The notes: generated by a model not told the origin, from the sequence alone. DNA of 64,000 bases from Pomphorhynchus laevis (GCA_012934845.2 WNNJ02003786.1:62001-126000), one strand, 5' to 3'. Counted from the first letter of the stretch, positions 33,972-44,639 are shown. Translations and numbers: made by a program.

Positions 33972-34745
33972 TTAACTGAAATTGGTTTTGAAACATTGTA
34001 CTGGCATACATGAAGACTCAGGTTGTGACAATATATTAGATAAGTTTGTATTAAAGCGAATAACAGAATGGTCAGCGCTGCCTAGAGGATCCAAATATGT
34101 TACACCAGTGACCAAATATTTATTGGAAGTAAGACAAATATCAAACAAAGATTGATGGTCTTCAGAGAAACGAGTAAACATTGAGACATGTTGGGTTAGA
34201 TTAAGAAAATTGATAGAATCAAGGAATGATGATGAATAATTATTGTTATCTAAGCATATGTAATTAGTCCAGTCTATAGAAGTCATATTTAGATCACCCA
34301 CTACTACCACATTACTACGAGATCCAAACTTTAATAATGTATCAACTATGGAACAAACATCTATTCTTGGACTACGATATATCAAACCAATAGTAATTAA
34401 CACATGACCGGACAGTAATATATCGCCCCATAGTGTTTCTGTGCCATCTTCAGACTTGGCACTTAAGGTCATAAACGCTACACTATTATGTACATATAAA
34501 ATTACCCCACCTCCTCTCTTTCCGGTCCTATCGACACGATAAGAAGAATAATTAGCTATTTCAATCTCGTGATCAGATATATCGGAGTGAAGCCAGCTTT
34601 CTGTTATTGCGATTAACAAGGGCTGGGAATATTGAATACGTTGCTTTAATTCGTGAATTTTATTATGAAGACTGCGTGCGTTAGTATACAAGATCACAGA
34701 ACTAGATCCTATTGAAGCACGTGTTATTTCCCTTACTGTTATCAC
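33972..34745 (-). pseudogene. LINE B endonuclease domain, uninterrupted frame
   Basis: A 257-residue open frame with the APE-type endonuclease blocks: N-x-RSL (NARSLHNKIHEL), ITESWL (catalytic Glu), RVDRTGKRGGGVILYV, TIGLIYRSP, VVVGDLNM (catalytic Asp/Asn), and GSADHSVI (catalytic Asp-His). It nicks target DNA in this family. It is open only as a domain, since the downstream RT is deleted in part. Confidence 0.85.
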
Positions 34746-36219
34746 AATTGGATTTCACCAAAGCAGACCACAACGGTGACTGATGATAAAAAATGTCATC
34801 TAAGTAATCACATGTATTTGTAATGGGTATGTTAGATAAGCTAGAAGCGACGAGAGGAGCTAAATCAAATCCACAAACAGCGGAATCCAATTCAAGCGAG
34901 TCCCTCGTCGCACAATTTGAAAATTCCGAATTCTTAAGTTTGTTTCTCCTGCATCTAAGCGCGATCTCAATAATTGTCTAACCTCCCGAAGACGTTCACG
35001 CTCAAACTTGTCAAGATCATTTAGTAATCTAACGGGAGAACCTTTAAGCTGATAGGAGTTGATCAAAATAGTTTTGGCAGCCGCTGCGTCGGTAAAAATT
35101 GCTTTTTATAATCTAGGATGATTATTCTGCTTTTAGCCAATTCGAAACAAAGCTAATAGTTTAATTTCGAACGTGACCTCTTTCGGTGACGCTACCAAAA
35201 TGGTTGATAGTATCGCACGAACTTTGGATAAGTCATCATCTAATCTATGCTGTATGTTGACCGACATAGATTCAGGTATATTAGTGAAAACGATAGTGCG
35301 AGAAGGATCATGATATGTGCGTACGCGGTAAAAGTGCTGCTCGGAGGAAATCACTGATTTTCCATTAAGATTATGTGGAGATAGATCAATGATTCCAGTT
35401 ATTTGGCATGCATCAGGTATAACATTTGCCAATGACTCGAATTGATTTGAATCTTTGTGATTAAGAGAAACTTCATCTAACTGAACCAGATTGTTAACAT
35501 ATGTAGAGCGCTAAGGTGAATAAGCATTGATTGGATCAGTCAATACATCTGGATTAGTAAGAGTTGCTGAGAAGCTTGAATTGATATCGGATTGACTGTA
35601 CGATCGTTGTAGGTTTCCACTATCCAAATTTCCGTTATTGATAAGATTGCCATTATCCAAACTGTTATTTTCGATAATCGGTGATGATCTATTGATTAAT
35701 AAGTTCGATGTTCAATTTAATGATTCACTTTCGATTTGCAGGAAGTCTGTGACAACGTGTTGCTCTTGCAATGTTTGGGAATTGACCGCTTTCTTCATTT
35801 GATGATACTAATTGTTCTTTTCCATGTCTGCCACAGTTTCGTTCGAATTGTATTTCACTAACATCTTTGTCACAAACGATACTATTTGAATTGTCATTAC
35901 TGATAGACGATTGATCATTTTTTGAAACTATCAATTCTTTACGAAGAGATGCTGAACAGAATCCGCATAGAAAATATCTATCTAGAAAATTTGAAGGAAG
36001 ACGAAGAGGTAGCCAAACAGTAGTCCACACAGGGCAATCTATCATGGAACACTCTACATAATGCTGGGATCCATTATCATTCACAGTCGATTTTGTCGTT
36101 TTCCTCCATTTTCCCATATTGATCATAATTAGTTTCAGATATAATTAAGATATAATTGTAAGTAGTTAATTTAACAGCCAAGAAAGTACAAACTGAAATC
36201 GTAAAGTGGATTTGAAATT

Positions 36220-36330
36220 GTGTATATTAATCTCTCAAACTTTTTTAGGTGTTAATTAATTGTGTATACTAATCTCTCAAACTTTTTTTAATCTCTCAAA
36301 CTTTTTTATTAATCTCTCAAACTTTTTAAT
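36220..36330. repeat. short tandem repeat of aatctctcaaactttttt
   Basis: Four copies of an 18-20 bp unit occur, two of them separated by aggtgttaattaattgtgta. They lie at the 5' edge of LINE B and border repeat U. Confidence 0.85.
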
Positions 36331-36654
36331 TTGTTTTGTAAAACTGTAAATTTGTAATTTAATCGACTTGTAAGTGTATGTGCATCGACAATAGCCACTT
36401 TAATCGTCTTTATTCATCTTTAGCCACTTTATTCAAAATGCATAATCTAAGTTTTAGATTGTATCGAAACACGTTTTTCCAGGCTAGCTAATAGTTTGCC
36501 TTAAAAAACCTAAGGATTTAAACCTTAAGAGTTATTTAAGGTTTTGTAATGTCTAAGAAAGAGTTCTTTCAATTTACTTAGATTTTATGATTACATAGTT
36601 TTACCAAAATGAAGACTAATAAGTTATTTGATTTAAAATTCAGGCTAGTGTTAA
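36331..36654 (+). repeat. repeat U, copy 2
   Basis: It matches 27156-27479 along its length with scattered substitutions. Confidence 0.85.
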
Positions 36655-36829
36655 TTAATACGCCCTATCCAACACATCAACATCATCATATTCTAAAATA
36701 GTGTTGATTATACTTTCGAACGAAAGTATTGCACGAATGTATTGATTATACTTTCGTTTTTTGTTTTAATTTGCTTTGTTGTAAAGCTGTAAATATTTAA
36801 TTTAATCGACTTGTAAGGGTATGTGTATC
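36655..36829 (+). repeat. structured repeat R, copy 4, and start of another U
   Basis: R runs from acgccctatccaacacatc to about 36790, followed by a renewed U start (gtaaagctgtaaatatttaa...). The order is therefore U-R-U here. Confidence 0.83.
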
Positions 36830-36895
36830 CACAATAGCCACTTTAATAGTGGCTATCCCAATAGCCACTTTAATAGTGGCTATCCCAATAGCCAC
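36830..36895. repeat. hairpin-forming tandem array in repeat U
   Basis: The word caatagccactttaatagtg followed by gctatcc is repeated with a period of about 28 bp. Within each unit atagccac and gtggctat are inverted, so each forms a stem-loop. In the other U copies the phrase occurs once. Confidence 0.88.
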
Positions 36896-37240
36896 TTTAC
36901 TTGGCAAACACGTGCCGGAGCACGTTTACATAACCACAACAACACAAAACAAAAATCTAAATCATGTGTTGATGAGGTGGGTACGAAGGCGGCGTTTGAA
37001 TGTAATAAATGAGGGACCGCGGTGGACGTCGAGTGGGAGCTGATTCCAGGGGAGTGATGCGGCGACGAGGATGGATCGGAGACCGTAGTTGTTAAAGTAA
37101 TAGGAAGCGTGGAGTAAGAAAGAATTATGGGAACGAAATGATATAGAGGTGGGACGAGTGTCATCTAAGAAATGGAGATTGATGAACGATGGGGAACCGA
37201 CAGCGATGATATATGATGAGATATGAGATTTGATATGCAA
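36896..37240 (-). mobile_element. LINE C, 3'-terminal fragment
   Basis: The last 80 or so codons of LINE C (IAVGSPSFINLHFLDDTRPT, then AASLPWNQLPLDVHRGPSFI) plus the 3' tail with its stem-loop (acgtgc / gcacgt at 36910-36925). Confidence 0.87.
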
Positions 37241-37469
37241 AGTGACGTCAAAACCAGAACTAGAAAAACTAAAGTCGTCACACTAAAATGCACAACTCGT
37301 TTTAGACTAGATGAATACTTCGTGCAATTATGATTCACTATTCAGAGTAAAGTAAGAATTTTGTAGAATAAGTGGTTGCTGGCTTTATGAAAAAATATTG
37401 CTGACAAGTATTGTAAGAATACTTGACGAGATTCAGTTGATGGGATTCAGTTAATCCCGTCAATTATCC

Positions 37470-37620
37470 CGTTAATTAATACGCCCTATCCAACACATCA
37501 ACATCAACCTATTCTAAAATAGTGTTGATTATACTTTCGAACGAAAGTATTGCACGAATGTATTAATTATAATTTCGTTTTTTGTGTTTTAATTTGTTTT
37601 GTTGTAAAACTGTATTATCG
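37470..37620 (+). repeat. structured repeat R, copy 5
   Basis: It runs from ttaatacgccctatccaaca to aatttgttttgttgtaaaac with both hairpins kept. Confidence 0.83.
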
Positions 37621-37665
37621 CTGACAAGTATTGTAAGAATTGTTGATGAGATTCAGTTAATCCCG

Positions 37666-37860
37666 CCTCACCTCCATAAATTTTCATCATCTGACTCTAT
37701 TCTTATTAATGCTCCGTCATTTTCCTCAAATTGTGACCGGCGTTCCTTTTTATTGCCACTCCTCTTCTATTGAATAAATTGTCTTCGGCCATCTACTCAA
37801 CCACCTCCTTTCCATCCTTCAAGCACAGTCTCCTCTCTCTATTTTGTCCCTTAATAATTG
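37666..37860 (+). mobile_element. C-terminal fragment of an L2-like LINE
   Basis: The plus strand reads FSSNCDRRSFLL in one frame and NKLSSAIYSTTSFPSFKHSL in another, the usual end of LINE RT proteins (W-N-x-L-x-x-x-[IL] ... FK-x-x-L). It differs clearly from families A-D. Confidence 0.55.
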
Positions 37861-38394
37861 ATTCAATTATTTACACTTTTAAACTGTTCCACACTCTTCC
37901 ACACATCCACATCGACCTATTGACATTGATTATAATTCCTTCATTTAAGAACAAGCAGCTATATTAGGCTGTGGAACGAACACTTCTTGAAGAGTTAACA
38001 TTGAGTCAACATTGAGTTCAAAAGTCGACAAGTTAACATTATACTATCGTTCTTTGTTTGGTTTAAATTCTTGTTGTTAAAACTTTAACAGCAAAAATTG
38101 GATAACATTAGAGAAGTCGGAGAACTGATAGTAAATATTTTATCAAGAATTGACTTTCCTCGAGTCGGAAATTGGACGATTTACAAGAGACTAAAAAGAC
38201 TGTAAAACTTTAAATTTGTAATTCAGTGGACTTGAAAGTGGATGTATATCCACAATAGCCAATTTAATAAACCAGTACTATTGAAGATATCACATTAAAG
38301 ATGTTGCTTTAATCATAATTCCCGGAAGTCTTAAATTTCCAGAACATCAGGTACATTTATTCTTTGGTCAACGTTATATTTAAAAAAGGATTTA
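37861..38394. other. gap, nothing recognised
   Basis: AT-rich. Contains another ccacaatagcc phrase (about 38250), probably a stray piece of repeat U. Confidence 0.4.
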
Positions 38395-41300
38395 TTTTAA
38401 CGTGGCAAATGCGTGCCAGCGCACGCTTACATGACCACAACAAAACAAGACTGTGAATCAGGTGTCGAGAAGGTGTGAACGGAGGAGGTGTTTGAATGTG
38501 ATAAAGGATCGGGCGCGGCGGACGTCGAGAGGGAGTTGATTCCAGGCGAGTGAGGCGGCGACGAGGAAGGATCGGAGACCATAGTTCTTGGAATAATTAG
38601 GAACGTGGAGTAAGAGGGTATGACAGGAACGAAGCGATAGCGAGGTGGGACGAGTATCGTCTAAGAAAGGAAGGTTGATGAACGATGGGGAGCCGACAGC
38701 GATGAGACGAAAGGTAACGAGAAGAAGGCGGAGTTTGATGCGGATGTGGATGGTGGGCCAGGAGAGTTGGGCAAAAAATGTGGATGTGTGGTCGAAGCGA
38801 CGGAGACGAAAGAGCACTTGAACAACGGTGTTGATTATTCGTTGTAGGGGTAGGATGATGGATTTTCGAGAATTGGCGAAAAGGCTAAGGCAGTAATCGA
38901 TTTTAGGGAAAAAAAGCGATGAAAGAAGAGATATACAAGAACGGAAGTCGATAAGGGGGCGGATACGGCGGATGTCACGGAGAATTAAGTTAGATGAGCG
39001 GACCTTGTCACGGACGAAGGGTTTAAGGGAAAGGTGATCATCGAAATGGAATCCTAAGAAAATGAGATTGTAGGCTATGGGGATGATCGATGAGGCAAAA
39101 TATACAGTGGGAGGAGATATGTTTGGTTTACGGGGAGGATCCACATTATTTTGGACTTTTCGGGGTTTAGAAACGAGATGGAGATTGGAGAGACGTTTGT
39201 AGATAGAAGAAAGACAGTTGGAGGCATAAATGCCGATATCGTGTATGCGATGTGCGAATGCATGAGCATAGATTAGAATGTCATCAACGTATTGCATGAT
39301 CTTAAAGGAGTAAGGTTTGATAAACGGAGAAAGATCGCCAAGCAGAAGAGAGAAAAGCAGGGGACCTAGGAATGAACCTTGTGGGACCCCGCAAAAAATA
39401 GGGATGGGATGGGAGGATGATGAATTAGTACAGACGCGAAAGGAAAGGTCGGATATATATGAGGCAAGCCAAGCTACGGAGGAGGAAGAAAAGACGTAAT
39501 CATAACGAAGGCGAGAAAGGAGGATGGATTGATCGACAATGTCGAATGCGGAGGAGAGGTCGAGGGAGATGAGAACACTATATAGAGCCTTGTCTCGAGA
39601 AATGAGTAAGACATTGTACACTTTTATGCATGCGATTTCTGTCGAGTGATTAGAGCGGAAAGCGGATTGGAAAGGAGGGTACAGATTGGATGAGGAGAGA
39701 TAAGCATTGATTTGTATTAAGATGAGGCGTTCTAAGTGCTTAGAAAGAGTAGGGAGTAATAAAATGGGGCGATAGCTAGAAGGAAGGGAGGGGTCGAGCG
39801 ATTGTTTCTTAAGGAGGGGACGAACGATTGCGGATTTCCAGTGTGAAGGGAAGATACGACTGCGGATGGACGAGTTAAACAAGGTTGTGATAAATGGGGA
39901 TATCGATAAGCATATAAATTTTAATATGTGAGTAGGCAAGGGATCGGTAGGTGAGGTTTTGTTGGGCAAGGACATGAGGACAAATGATACGTCTGTAGAT
40001 GAGACAGGGAGAAGATGAAAGAGTCCCGGAAGGATGAGATTAGACTGGGCAAAGTGGGATTGGATCGAGACCGGGGTGTGAAAGAGCAACGTGGATACTT
40101 TAGTCTGGAGAAATGACGAATAATCATTGGCATTGATGTTGCACGGCGAAGAGGAGCGAGCAAGGATTGAGTTAAAAGTATGCCAGAGAGTCTTAGAGTT
40201 GAATGAAGTTATGATTTTATGCTGCCAGAAGGAGTTGCATTTGGTACGTAGTAGGTTGAGATGATTCCGGTGAAGAGCAAGACAGGAATCACGGAAAGAC
40301 GGAGTGATCGAGCGGAAATCACGTCTGAGAGAGCGGTGATAGACTCGAAAAGCATGGCGGAGTCGACGCTTTGAGAGTAGACATTGGATGTCAAACCATG
40401 GGGCACGGTGCAAGCGACGGTGTGGGTGAGGCTTGAAGGGCAAGAGAATATCGAGAATGGATGTGAGTTCAGAGTCGAAAAGAAAGACGAGATCGTGAGG
40501 AGATGAATATGTTATTGTGGGTAATGATAGAGATGGTTTGAGTAAGGCAGAGCGGAGAAGGGAGAGGTCAAGATTTCTCAAAGGGCGACTTAGAATTGTA
40601 GGTGTGTGGAGGGGTTGAGGTAAGGGATTAATAGGAACGGTGAATAATTTGTTGAATGAAACTAAGTGTCCCAGATCAGAATTGAAACTAACGCTACCCA
40701 AGAGTTGCGATGAATGCCTGTTGAAACTATCTTTTCCAGACGAACTAGCTAGATTCAAACTGGATACTGCTAAGTGACGCTGTTGATCGTTATGGGATTC
40801 CAACGAACTACTGGGCGCCACCTGACAACCTGAAAATTTCGAATGCATAAGTTCGTTTCACCTACAGATAGCTTCAGAATTTTCACCTTCAGAATATCGA
40901 GTGGATGTGAGCTCAGAGTCGAAAAGAAAGGCGAGATCGTGAGGAGATGAATATTTTATTGTGGGTAATGATAGAGACGATTTGAGTAAGGCAGAGCGGA
41001 GAAGGGAGAGGTCAAGATTTCTCCAAGGGCGACGTAGAATTGTAGGTGTGTGAGGAGGGGTTTGGTTGTGAGTGAGATCAAGGGTGATAAGAAAGTGATC
41101 GGATAGACCAGGATCAGAGATGGACAGTGAAGTGTAGGCAGCAAAATGATCGGGGACAGCGATGATGTCGAGTGCCCCACCAATTATATGTGTGGGGGGC
41201 AGTGGAGATTAGTTTGTAATTGTAGTTTGATAGAATCTTGATGAACCTGATGGAATCCGTGTAAGAGGGGCGGTCTAGGCCGATATTGAAGTCGCCTATA

Positions 41301-41620
41301 ACGAGTGAAGGGATTGAGGACAAAGAACAATGAGAAAGGAGGTCAGCGAGTTCGGTAAAAAATAAGGCAGTAGGAGCTGATAAACCAGGACGGTATACAA
41401 TTGCGAGATTTAGAGTGATCGGGTTAGAATAACGACAAGTGAGCAATTCAAAAGAGCAAGGACTGAAAGGGGGATTGATTTTGCAAAGAGACGCAGGGTG
41501 ACGCGCGAATGCGACGATGCCGCCATGATTAGAGAATTTAGAAGGGCATGAGCTGAAGGGGCGGGCGGATTCGACTAGGGAGCAACCGGTAGAGAGCATT
41601 TTAGTTTCAATGACTCAGTC
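38395..41620 (-). mobile_element. LINE C, copy 2 (longest; carries an internal LINE A segment)
   Basis: Minus-strand order: L2-type endonuclease (41599-41050: HGGIVAFARH, LAIVYRPG, LVIGDFNIGLDRPSYTDS), C linker (41050-40885), LINE A ORF1 end (40880-40620), C linker again, RT and C-terminus (40620-38458), 3' tail with stem-loop (38411-38426). The C linker thus occurs twice, once on each side of the A segment. The rest of the endonuclease is interrupted by stops. Confidence 0.88.
38458..40848 (-). CDS. chimeric LINE ORF: A ORF1 tail fused to C reverse transcriptase (796 residues)
   Basis: One open frame. Residues 1-80 or so (MHSKFSGCQVAPSSSLESHN ... LFTVPINPLPQ) come from the end of LINE A ORF1/start of its ORF2 region. 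From LHTPTILSRPLRNLDLSLLR onward it is LINE C: APWFDIQCLL, DPSLPSSYRPILLLPTLSKH, FQSAFRSNHSTEIACIKVYN, SLDLSSAFDIVDQSILLSRL, CGVPQGSFLGPLLFSLLLGD, then YVDDILIYAH (Val in place of the usual Ala) and a complete C-terminus (ASLAWNQLPLDVRR). No endonuclease is in this frame. The same fusion is present, broken, at 29.9-31.6 kb. Whether it is expressed is unknown; calling it a coding sequence rests only on the intact frame. Confidence 0.7.
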   Translation of the reverse strand: MHSKFSGCQVAPSSSLESHNDQQRHLAVSSLNLASSSGKDSFNRHSSQLLGSVSFNSDLGHLVSFNKLFTVPINPLPQPLHTPTILSRPLRNLDLSLLRSALLKPSLSLPTITYSSPHDLVFLFDSELTSILDILLPFKPHPHRRLHRAPWFDIQCLLSKRRLRHAFRVYHRSLRRDFRSITPSFRDSCLALHRNHLNLLRTKCNSFWQHKIITSFNSKTLWHTFNSILARSSSPCNINANDYSSFLQTKVSTLLFHTPVSIQSHFAQSNLILPGLFHLLPVSSTDVSFVLMSLPNKTSPTDPLPTHILKFICLSISPFITTLFNSSIRSRIFPSHWKSAIVRPLLKKQSLDPSLPSSYRPILLLPTLSKHLERLILIQINAYLSSSNLYPPFQSAFRSNHSTEIACIKVYNVLLISRDKALYSVLISLDLSSAFDIVDQSILLSRLRYDYVFSSSSVAWLASYISDLSFRVCTNSSSSHPIPIFCGVPQGSFLGPLLFSLLLGDLSPFIKPYSFKIMQYVDDILIYAHAFAHRIHDIGIYASNCLSSIYKRLSNLHLVSKPRKVQNNVDPPRKPNISPPTVYFASSIIPIAYNLIFLGFHFDDHLSLKPFVRDKVRSSNLILRDIRRIRPLIDFRSCISLLSSLFFPKIDYCLSLFANSRKSIILPLQRIINTVVQVLFRLRRFDHTSTFFAQLSWPTIHIRIKLRLLLVTFRLIAVGSPSFINLPFLDDTRPTSLSLRSCHTLLLHVPNYSKNYGLRSFLVAASLAWNQLPLDVRRARSFITFKHLLRSHLLDT

Positions 41621-42009
41621 TATAGTATGCCTTCACATATATGACTTTGTTGTCCCTGTTTTTCGTGCATGGTTCCAATTTGCTTTTAATTCAAAAAATA
41701 TAATTTTTAATTATTTCAATTTTTACATATTTAAATACCAATAAGTTTATAGCATTTTATTTTTAAAAATTATTTCTGTTTTAAATAGCCATTATCAGGA
41801 AAGACATTTTATTAAATATAACTCAACTACAAACATTAATACGTAAATGTACTTGCATGAATATCAAGTATTTTTTGTAATTTTATATTTCTCGACGATA
41901 CTAGTGATAATAGGCAAAATGAGAAAATAAAAAGTTATTAACTTGTAATTTTATTATAACAATAATATAGGGATACGAGTCGCATTTACGATTACGGGTC
42001 GCATTCACA
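41621..42009. other. AT-rich gap
   Basis: No frame or repeat recognised. It separates two LINE C copies in opposite orientation. Confidence 0.45.
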
Positions 42010-43312
42010 AAAGTCTTATCTTAATACAGATAAACGTTTATTTCTGTTCATCCAATCTGTACCCTCCTTTCCGATCGGCTTTCCGCTATAATCAATCCAC
42101 AGAAATCGCCTGAATGAAAGATTACAACGAACAACTTATTTCACGTGACAAGGGTCTATATAGTGTTCTCATCTCCCTCGACATCTCCTCCGCCTTCGAC
42201 ATTGTCGACCATTCTATCCTCCTTTCTCGCCTTCGTTATGATTACGGCTTTTCTTTCTCCTACATATCATGGTTTGCTATATATTCATCTGAGCCGTCTT
42301 TTTCGAGTCTGTTCAAATTCATCATCCTCTCCTCCCATCCATATTTTCTGCGGGGTCCCACAAGATTCAGTCATAGAACCCCTGCTTTTCACTCTTCTAA
42401 TTGGCGATCTCTCTCCGTTTATCTAACCTTACTACTTTAACGTCATGCAATACGCCGATTACATCCTCATCTATGCTCATGCACCCGCCCATCGCATACA
42501 CGATATCGCAATTTCTGCCTCCAACTGTCTTTTTTCTATCTACAAGCGTCTCTTTCATCTTCGTTTCGCTCTACACCGGACAAGTCCAAAATAATGTGGA
42601 TCCTCCCTTATCAACCTAATATACCGCCTCCCACTGTATCTTTTGCCTCATTCAAATCATCTCTATAGTCCACAATCTGACTTTATTAGACTTTCATTTC
42701 GATGATTACCTTTCCCTTAAACGCTTCGTCCGCGGCGAGGTCCGCTCGTCTAACTTAATTCTCCGTGACATCAGCCGTAACCGCTTCCTTATCGATTTCC
42801 GTTCTTGTATGCCTCTTCTTTCATCGCTTATATTCCCTAAAATCGATTACTGTTACAGCCTTTACGCCAATTCTCCAAATCCATAATCCTAACCCTACAA
42901 CGCATTATTAACTCAGCCGTTTGAGTGCTCCAACGTCTTCATCGCTTCGACCACGCATCTACATAACTTGCCCAACTCTCCTGGCTTACCATACACATCT
43001 GCATACAACTCCGCCTTCTTCTCGTAACTTTTCATCTCATCGTTGTTGGCTCCCCATCGTTCATCAACCTCTCTTTCTTAGACGACTCTCGCCACACCTG
43101 TTTATCACTCCGTTCCCGTAATTCCCTCTTACTCTACGATCCCCATTACTCTACGAAATATGGTTTCCGATCCTTCCTCGTTGCCACCCCACTCGAATGA
43201 TATCAGATTCCTCTCGACAACTGCCTCGCTCCCTCCTTTATCACATTCAAATACCGCCTCCGTACCTATCTTCTCGACACATGATCGCGCCGGCACGCAT
43301 TTGCCACTTAAA
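42010..43312 (+). mobile_element. LINE C, copy 3 (5'-truncated, decayed)
   Basis: It begins inside the RT fingers (LILIQIN...). Next come ISRDKGLYSVLISLDISSAF, FCGVPQDSVIEPLLFTLLIG, AHAPAHRIHDIAISAS, and degraded C-terminal codons. The end near 43283-43312 retains part of the terminal stem-loop and the tttgccactt tail. Many stops and frame changes. Reading in + orientation, it is the only large LINE C copy on that strand. Confidence 0.83.
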
Positions 43313-43349
43313 AAAACCTTTTTTAATACTAATAGATAATAATAGATAG

Positions 43350-43745
43350 TATGTATGTACACAGATGTGACACTTGAGCCTGGTCTTCAGTCAGTGAAAG
43401 CAGTAATAATTTTCGAAAAAGGAACCACAATACGCGATCGTGAAGCAAGGCTGAACATCGCCTATTGTGGACTCATTGGAGATAGAACTGAGAGATTCTT
43501 TATGGATATGTATTTTCAACAATCATGCTCCCGGTATAAATTCATGTTGTGTTACAAATACAATGAGAAAAGAAAAATTGGAAAATAAGCAAAGCGTGTA
43601 TATTGAACGCACAGCATTCATATCTGTTGTGTTTGCTGTAACATGAGGGGAAGGAAACATGGCTTCTAATCTATCAAAGCTAATTGAAAGGAAAACCAAT
43701 CAAAACTGGTTTGTTATACATCCAACTAGTTTGAGAATATGAATA
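43350..43745 (+). mobile_element. RT element E, copy 4 (endonuclease tail scrap)
   Basis: TLEPGLQSVKAVIIFEKGTT, RLNIAYCGL, FFMDMYFQQSCSRYK, YKYNEKRKIGK and ERTAFISVVFAVT align in order with copy 3 (VEVEPLLQKVQEF, RLDIACAGL, IDVVVFNSHANSYS, YHELRKRAKYDE, RGTFMPAIF). Two or more stops interrupt it. Confidence 0.7.
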
Positions 43746-44114
43746 AGCGTAAGTATGGCAAAGACTACTTTAATGTGCCTACGATCATTCATGTCGTCTT
43801 TAGCAAGTAAAAGCTATGAACTTTGATGCACTTAGATTATTTTATTTTATGATGTGCTTCTATACATGTGCATAATTTTGTTTTCTTAAAAATTAAAAAA
43901 ATATAAAGGGGCTTATATTACAAATATATTGTTTCGAATGCGCATTATATACTTAAGTTATGTTTTTAAGGATGTAAAATTAATTTGTCACCGAGCCTTT
44001 TCGGATTTTTTATGATCTCGTTATATTCTTGCAATATTTTTCGTTGTGATTTTGAGTATTAGATAATCCTTCTATCAGTTACAACAACTAAAAGTTTTTG
44101 AAAGAACTTTGTAT
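43746..44114. other. gap, nothing recognised
   Basis: AT-rich sequence between two transposon scraps. Confidence 0.4.
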
Positions 44115-44245
44115 TGAATAATTGTAGCAGGTGACCTAAAGATCTGTTGACGAATTAATGATTATTCCGATGTTGGCGATCTTCAAAATGATAAGGACTC
44201 CATAAATAAATGGTACATGGATATAATATGCATATACCATATATA
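44115..44245 (+). mobile_element. LINE RT scrap (palm box)
   Basis: It reads AGDLKIC, stop, RINDYSDVGDLQNDKDSINK WY, a piece of the FADDLKI...LQ-x-D-[IL]-x-x-[IV]-x-x-W segment of CR1/Jockey-type RTs. Confidence 0.55.
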
Positions 44246-44249
44246 TTGA

Positions 44250-44639
44250 TTGAAGCTCAAACATCGTAGAAAAGTTATTCGACATTATCAAGAAACCAGA
44301 GATCGAGAAATAAATATTTGGAGCAGGTTTCCTTACGCTGCAAAAAACATCAACGAATTTCAACGCGCTTTAAATAGATTTAGAAAAAATTTAACACAGC
44401 GTAGCCTAGCAATGCAACCAGACCATCCATCACAACATAATGTGTTGTCCTTCGATCACGGTCAAGCAAATATTCACACATTCACAAGTAGTTCAACAAG
44501 CTCTGGTAAGTTTAACACAACAAACATTAATATTTATAAATCGTTACCTAAGAAAAAAATGTTTCAAGTTAGAATTTCAACTAAACAGGTTTCCTCCAAA
44601 ACTAATAATTGGCAAACACTCATTGTTCCTTGTCTTTAA
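44250..44639 (+). CDS. unrecognised 129-residue ORF
   Basis: The predicted protein is basic and begins MKLKHRRKVIRHYQETRDRE. It continues INIWSRFPYAAKNINEFQRA, then a Ser/Thr-rich middle and a Lys-rich end. I recognise no family. Its position right after a LINE RT scrap makes a transposon-derived or chance frame likely. The first ATG-less codon (TTG/other) means the true start, if any, is unclear. Confidence 0.2.
   Translation: MKLKHRRKVIRHYQETRDREINIWSRFPYAAKNINEFQRALNRFRKNLTQRSLAMQPDHPSQHNVLSFDHGQANIHTFTSSSTSSGKFNTTNINIYKSLPKKKMFQVRISTKQVSSKTNNWQTLIVPCL

Larger units (their letters stand above)
32681..36330 (-). mobile_element. LINE B, near full-length copy (CR1-like)
   Basis: Minus-strand order: ORF1 from 36126 (MGKWRKT, then VECSMIDCPVWTTV and FLCGFCSAS, the same finger type as LINE A). 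The C-terminal ORF1 domain is at 35430-34880 (SRTIVFTNIPESMSVN, ERERLREVRQLLRSRLDAGE). Endonuclease 34745-33972 is intact in frame (ITESWLH, GGGVILYV, LIYRSPRIDV, VVVGDLNM, GSADHSVI). RT 33932-32768 has FFDFSKAFDHVPHAKL, GVPQWYVLGPLLFCIF, FAYD, and NSWNRLSDDI. The region normally lying between endonuclease and the RT fingers is missing at about 33930-33970. It ends near 32681 with an ATA-rich tail. Confidence 0.86.

Noticed and set aside
36821-37043. Peptide with repeated SHFNSGYPN-type units
   Set aside because: It is the translation of the hairpin array in repeat U running into an antisense LINE C tail; the repetition comes from the DNA repeat.
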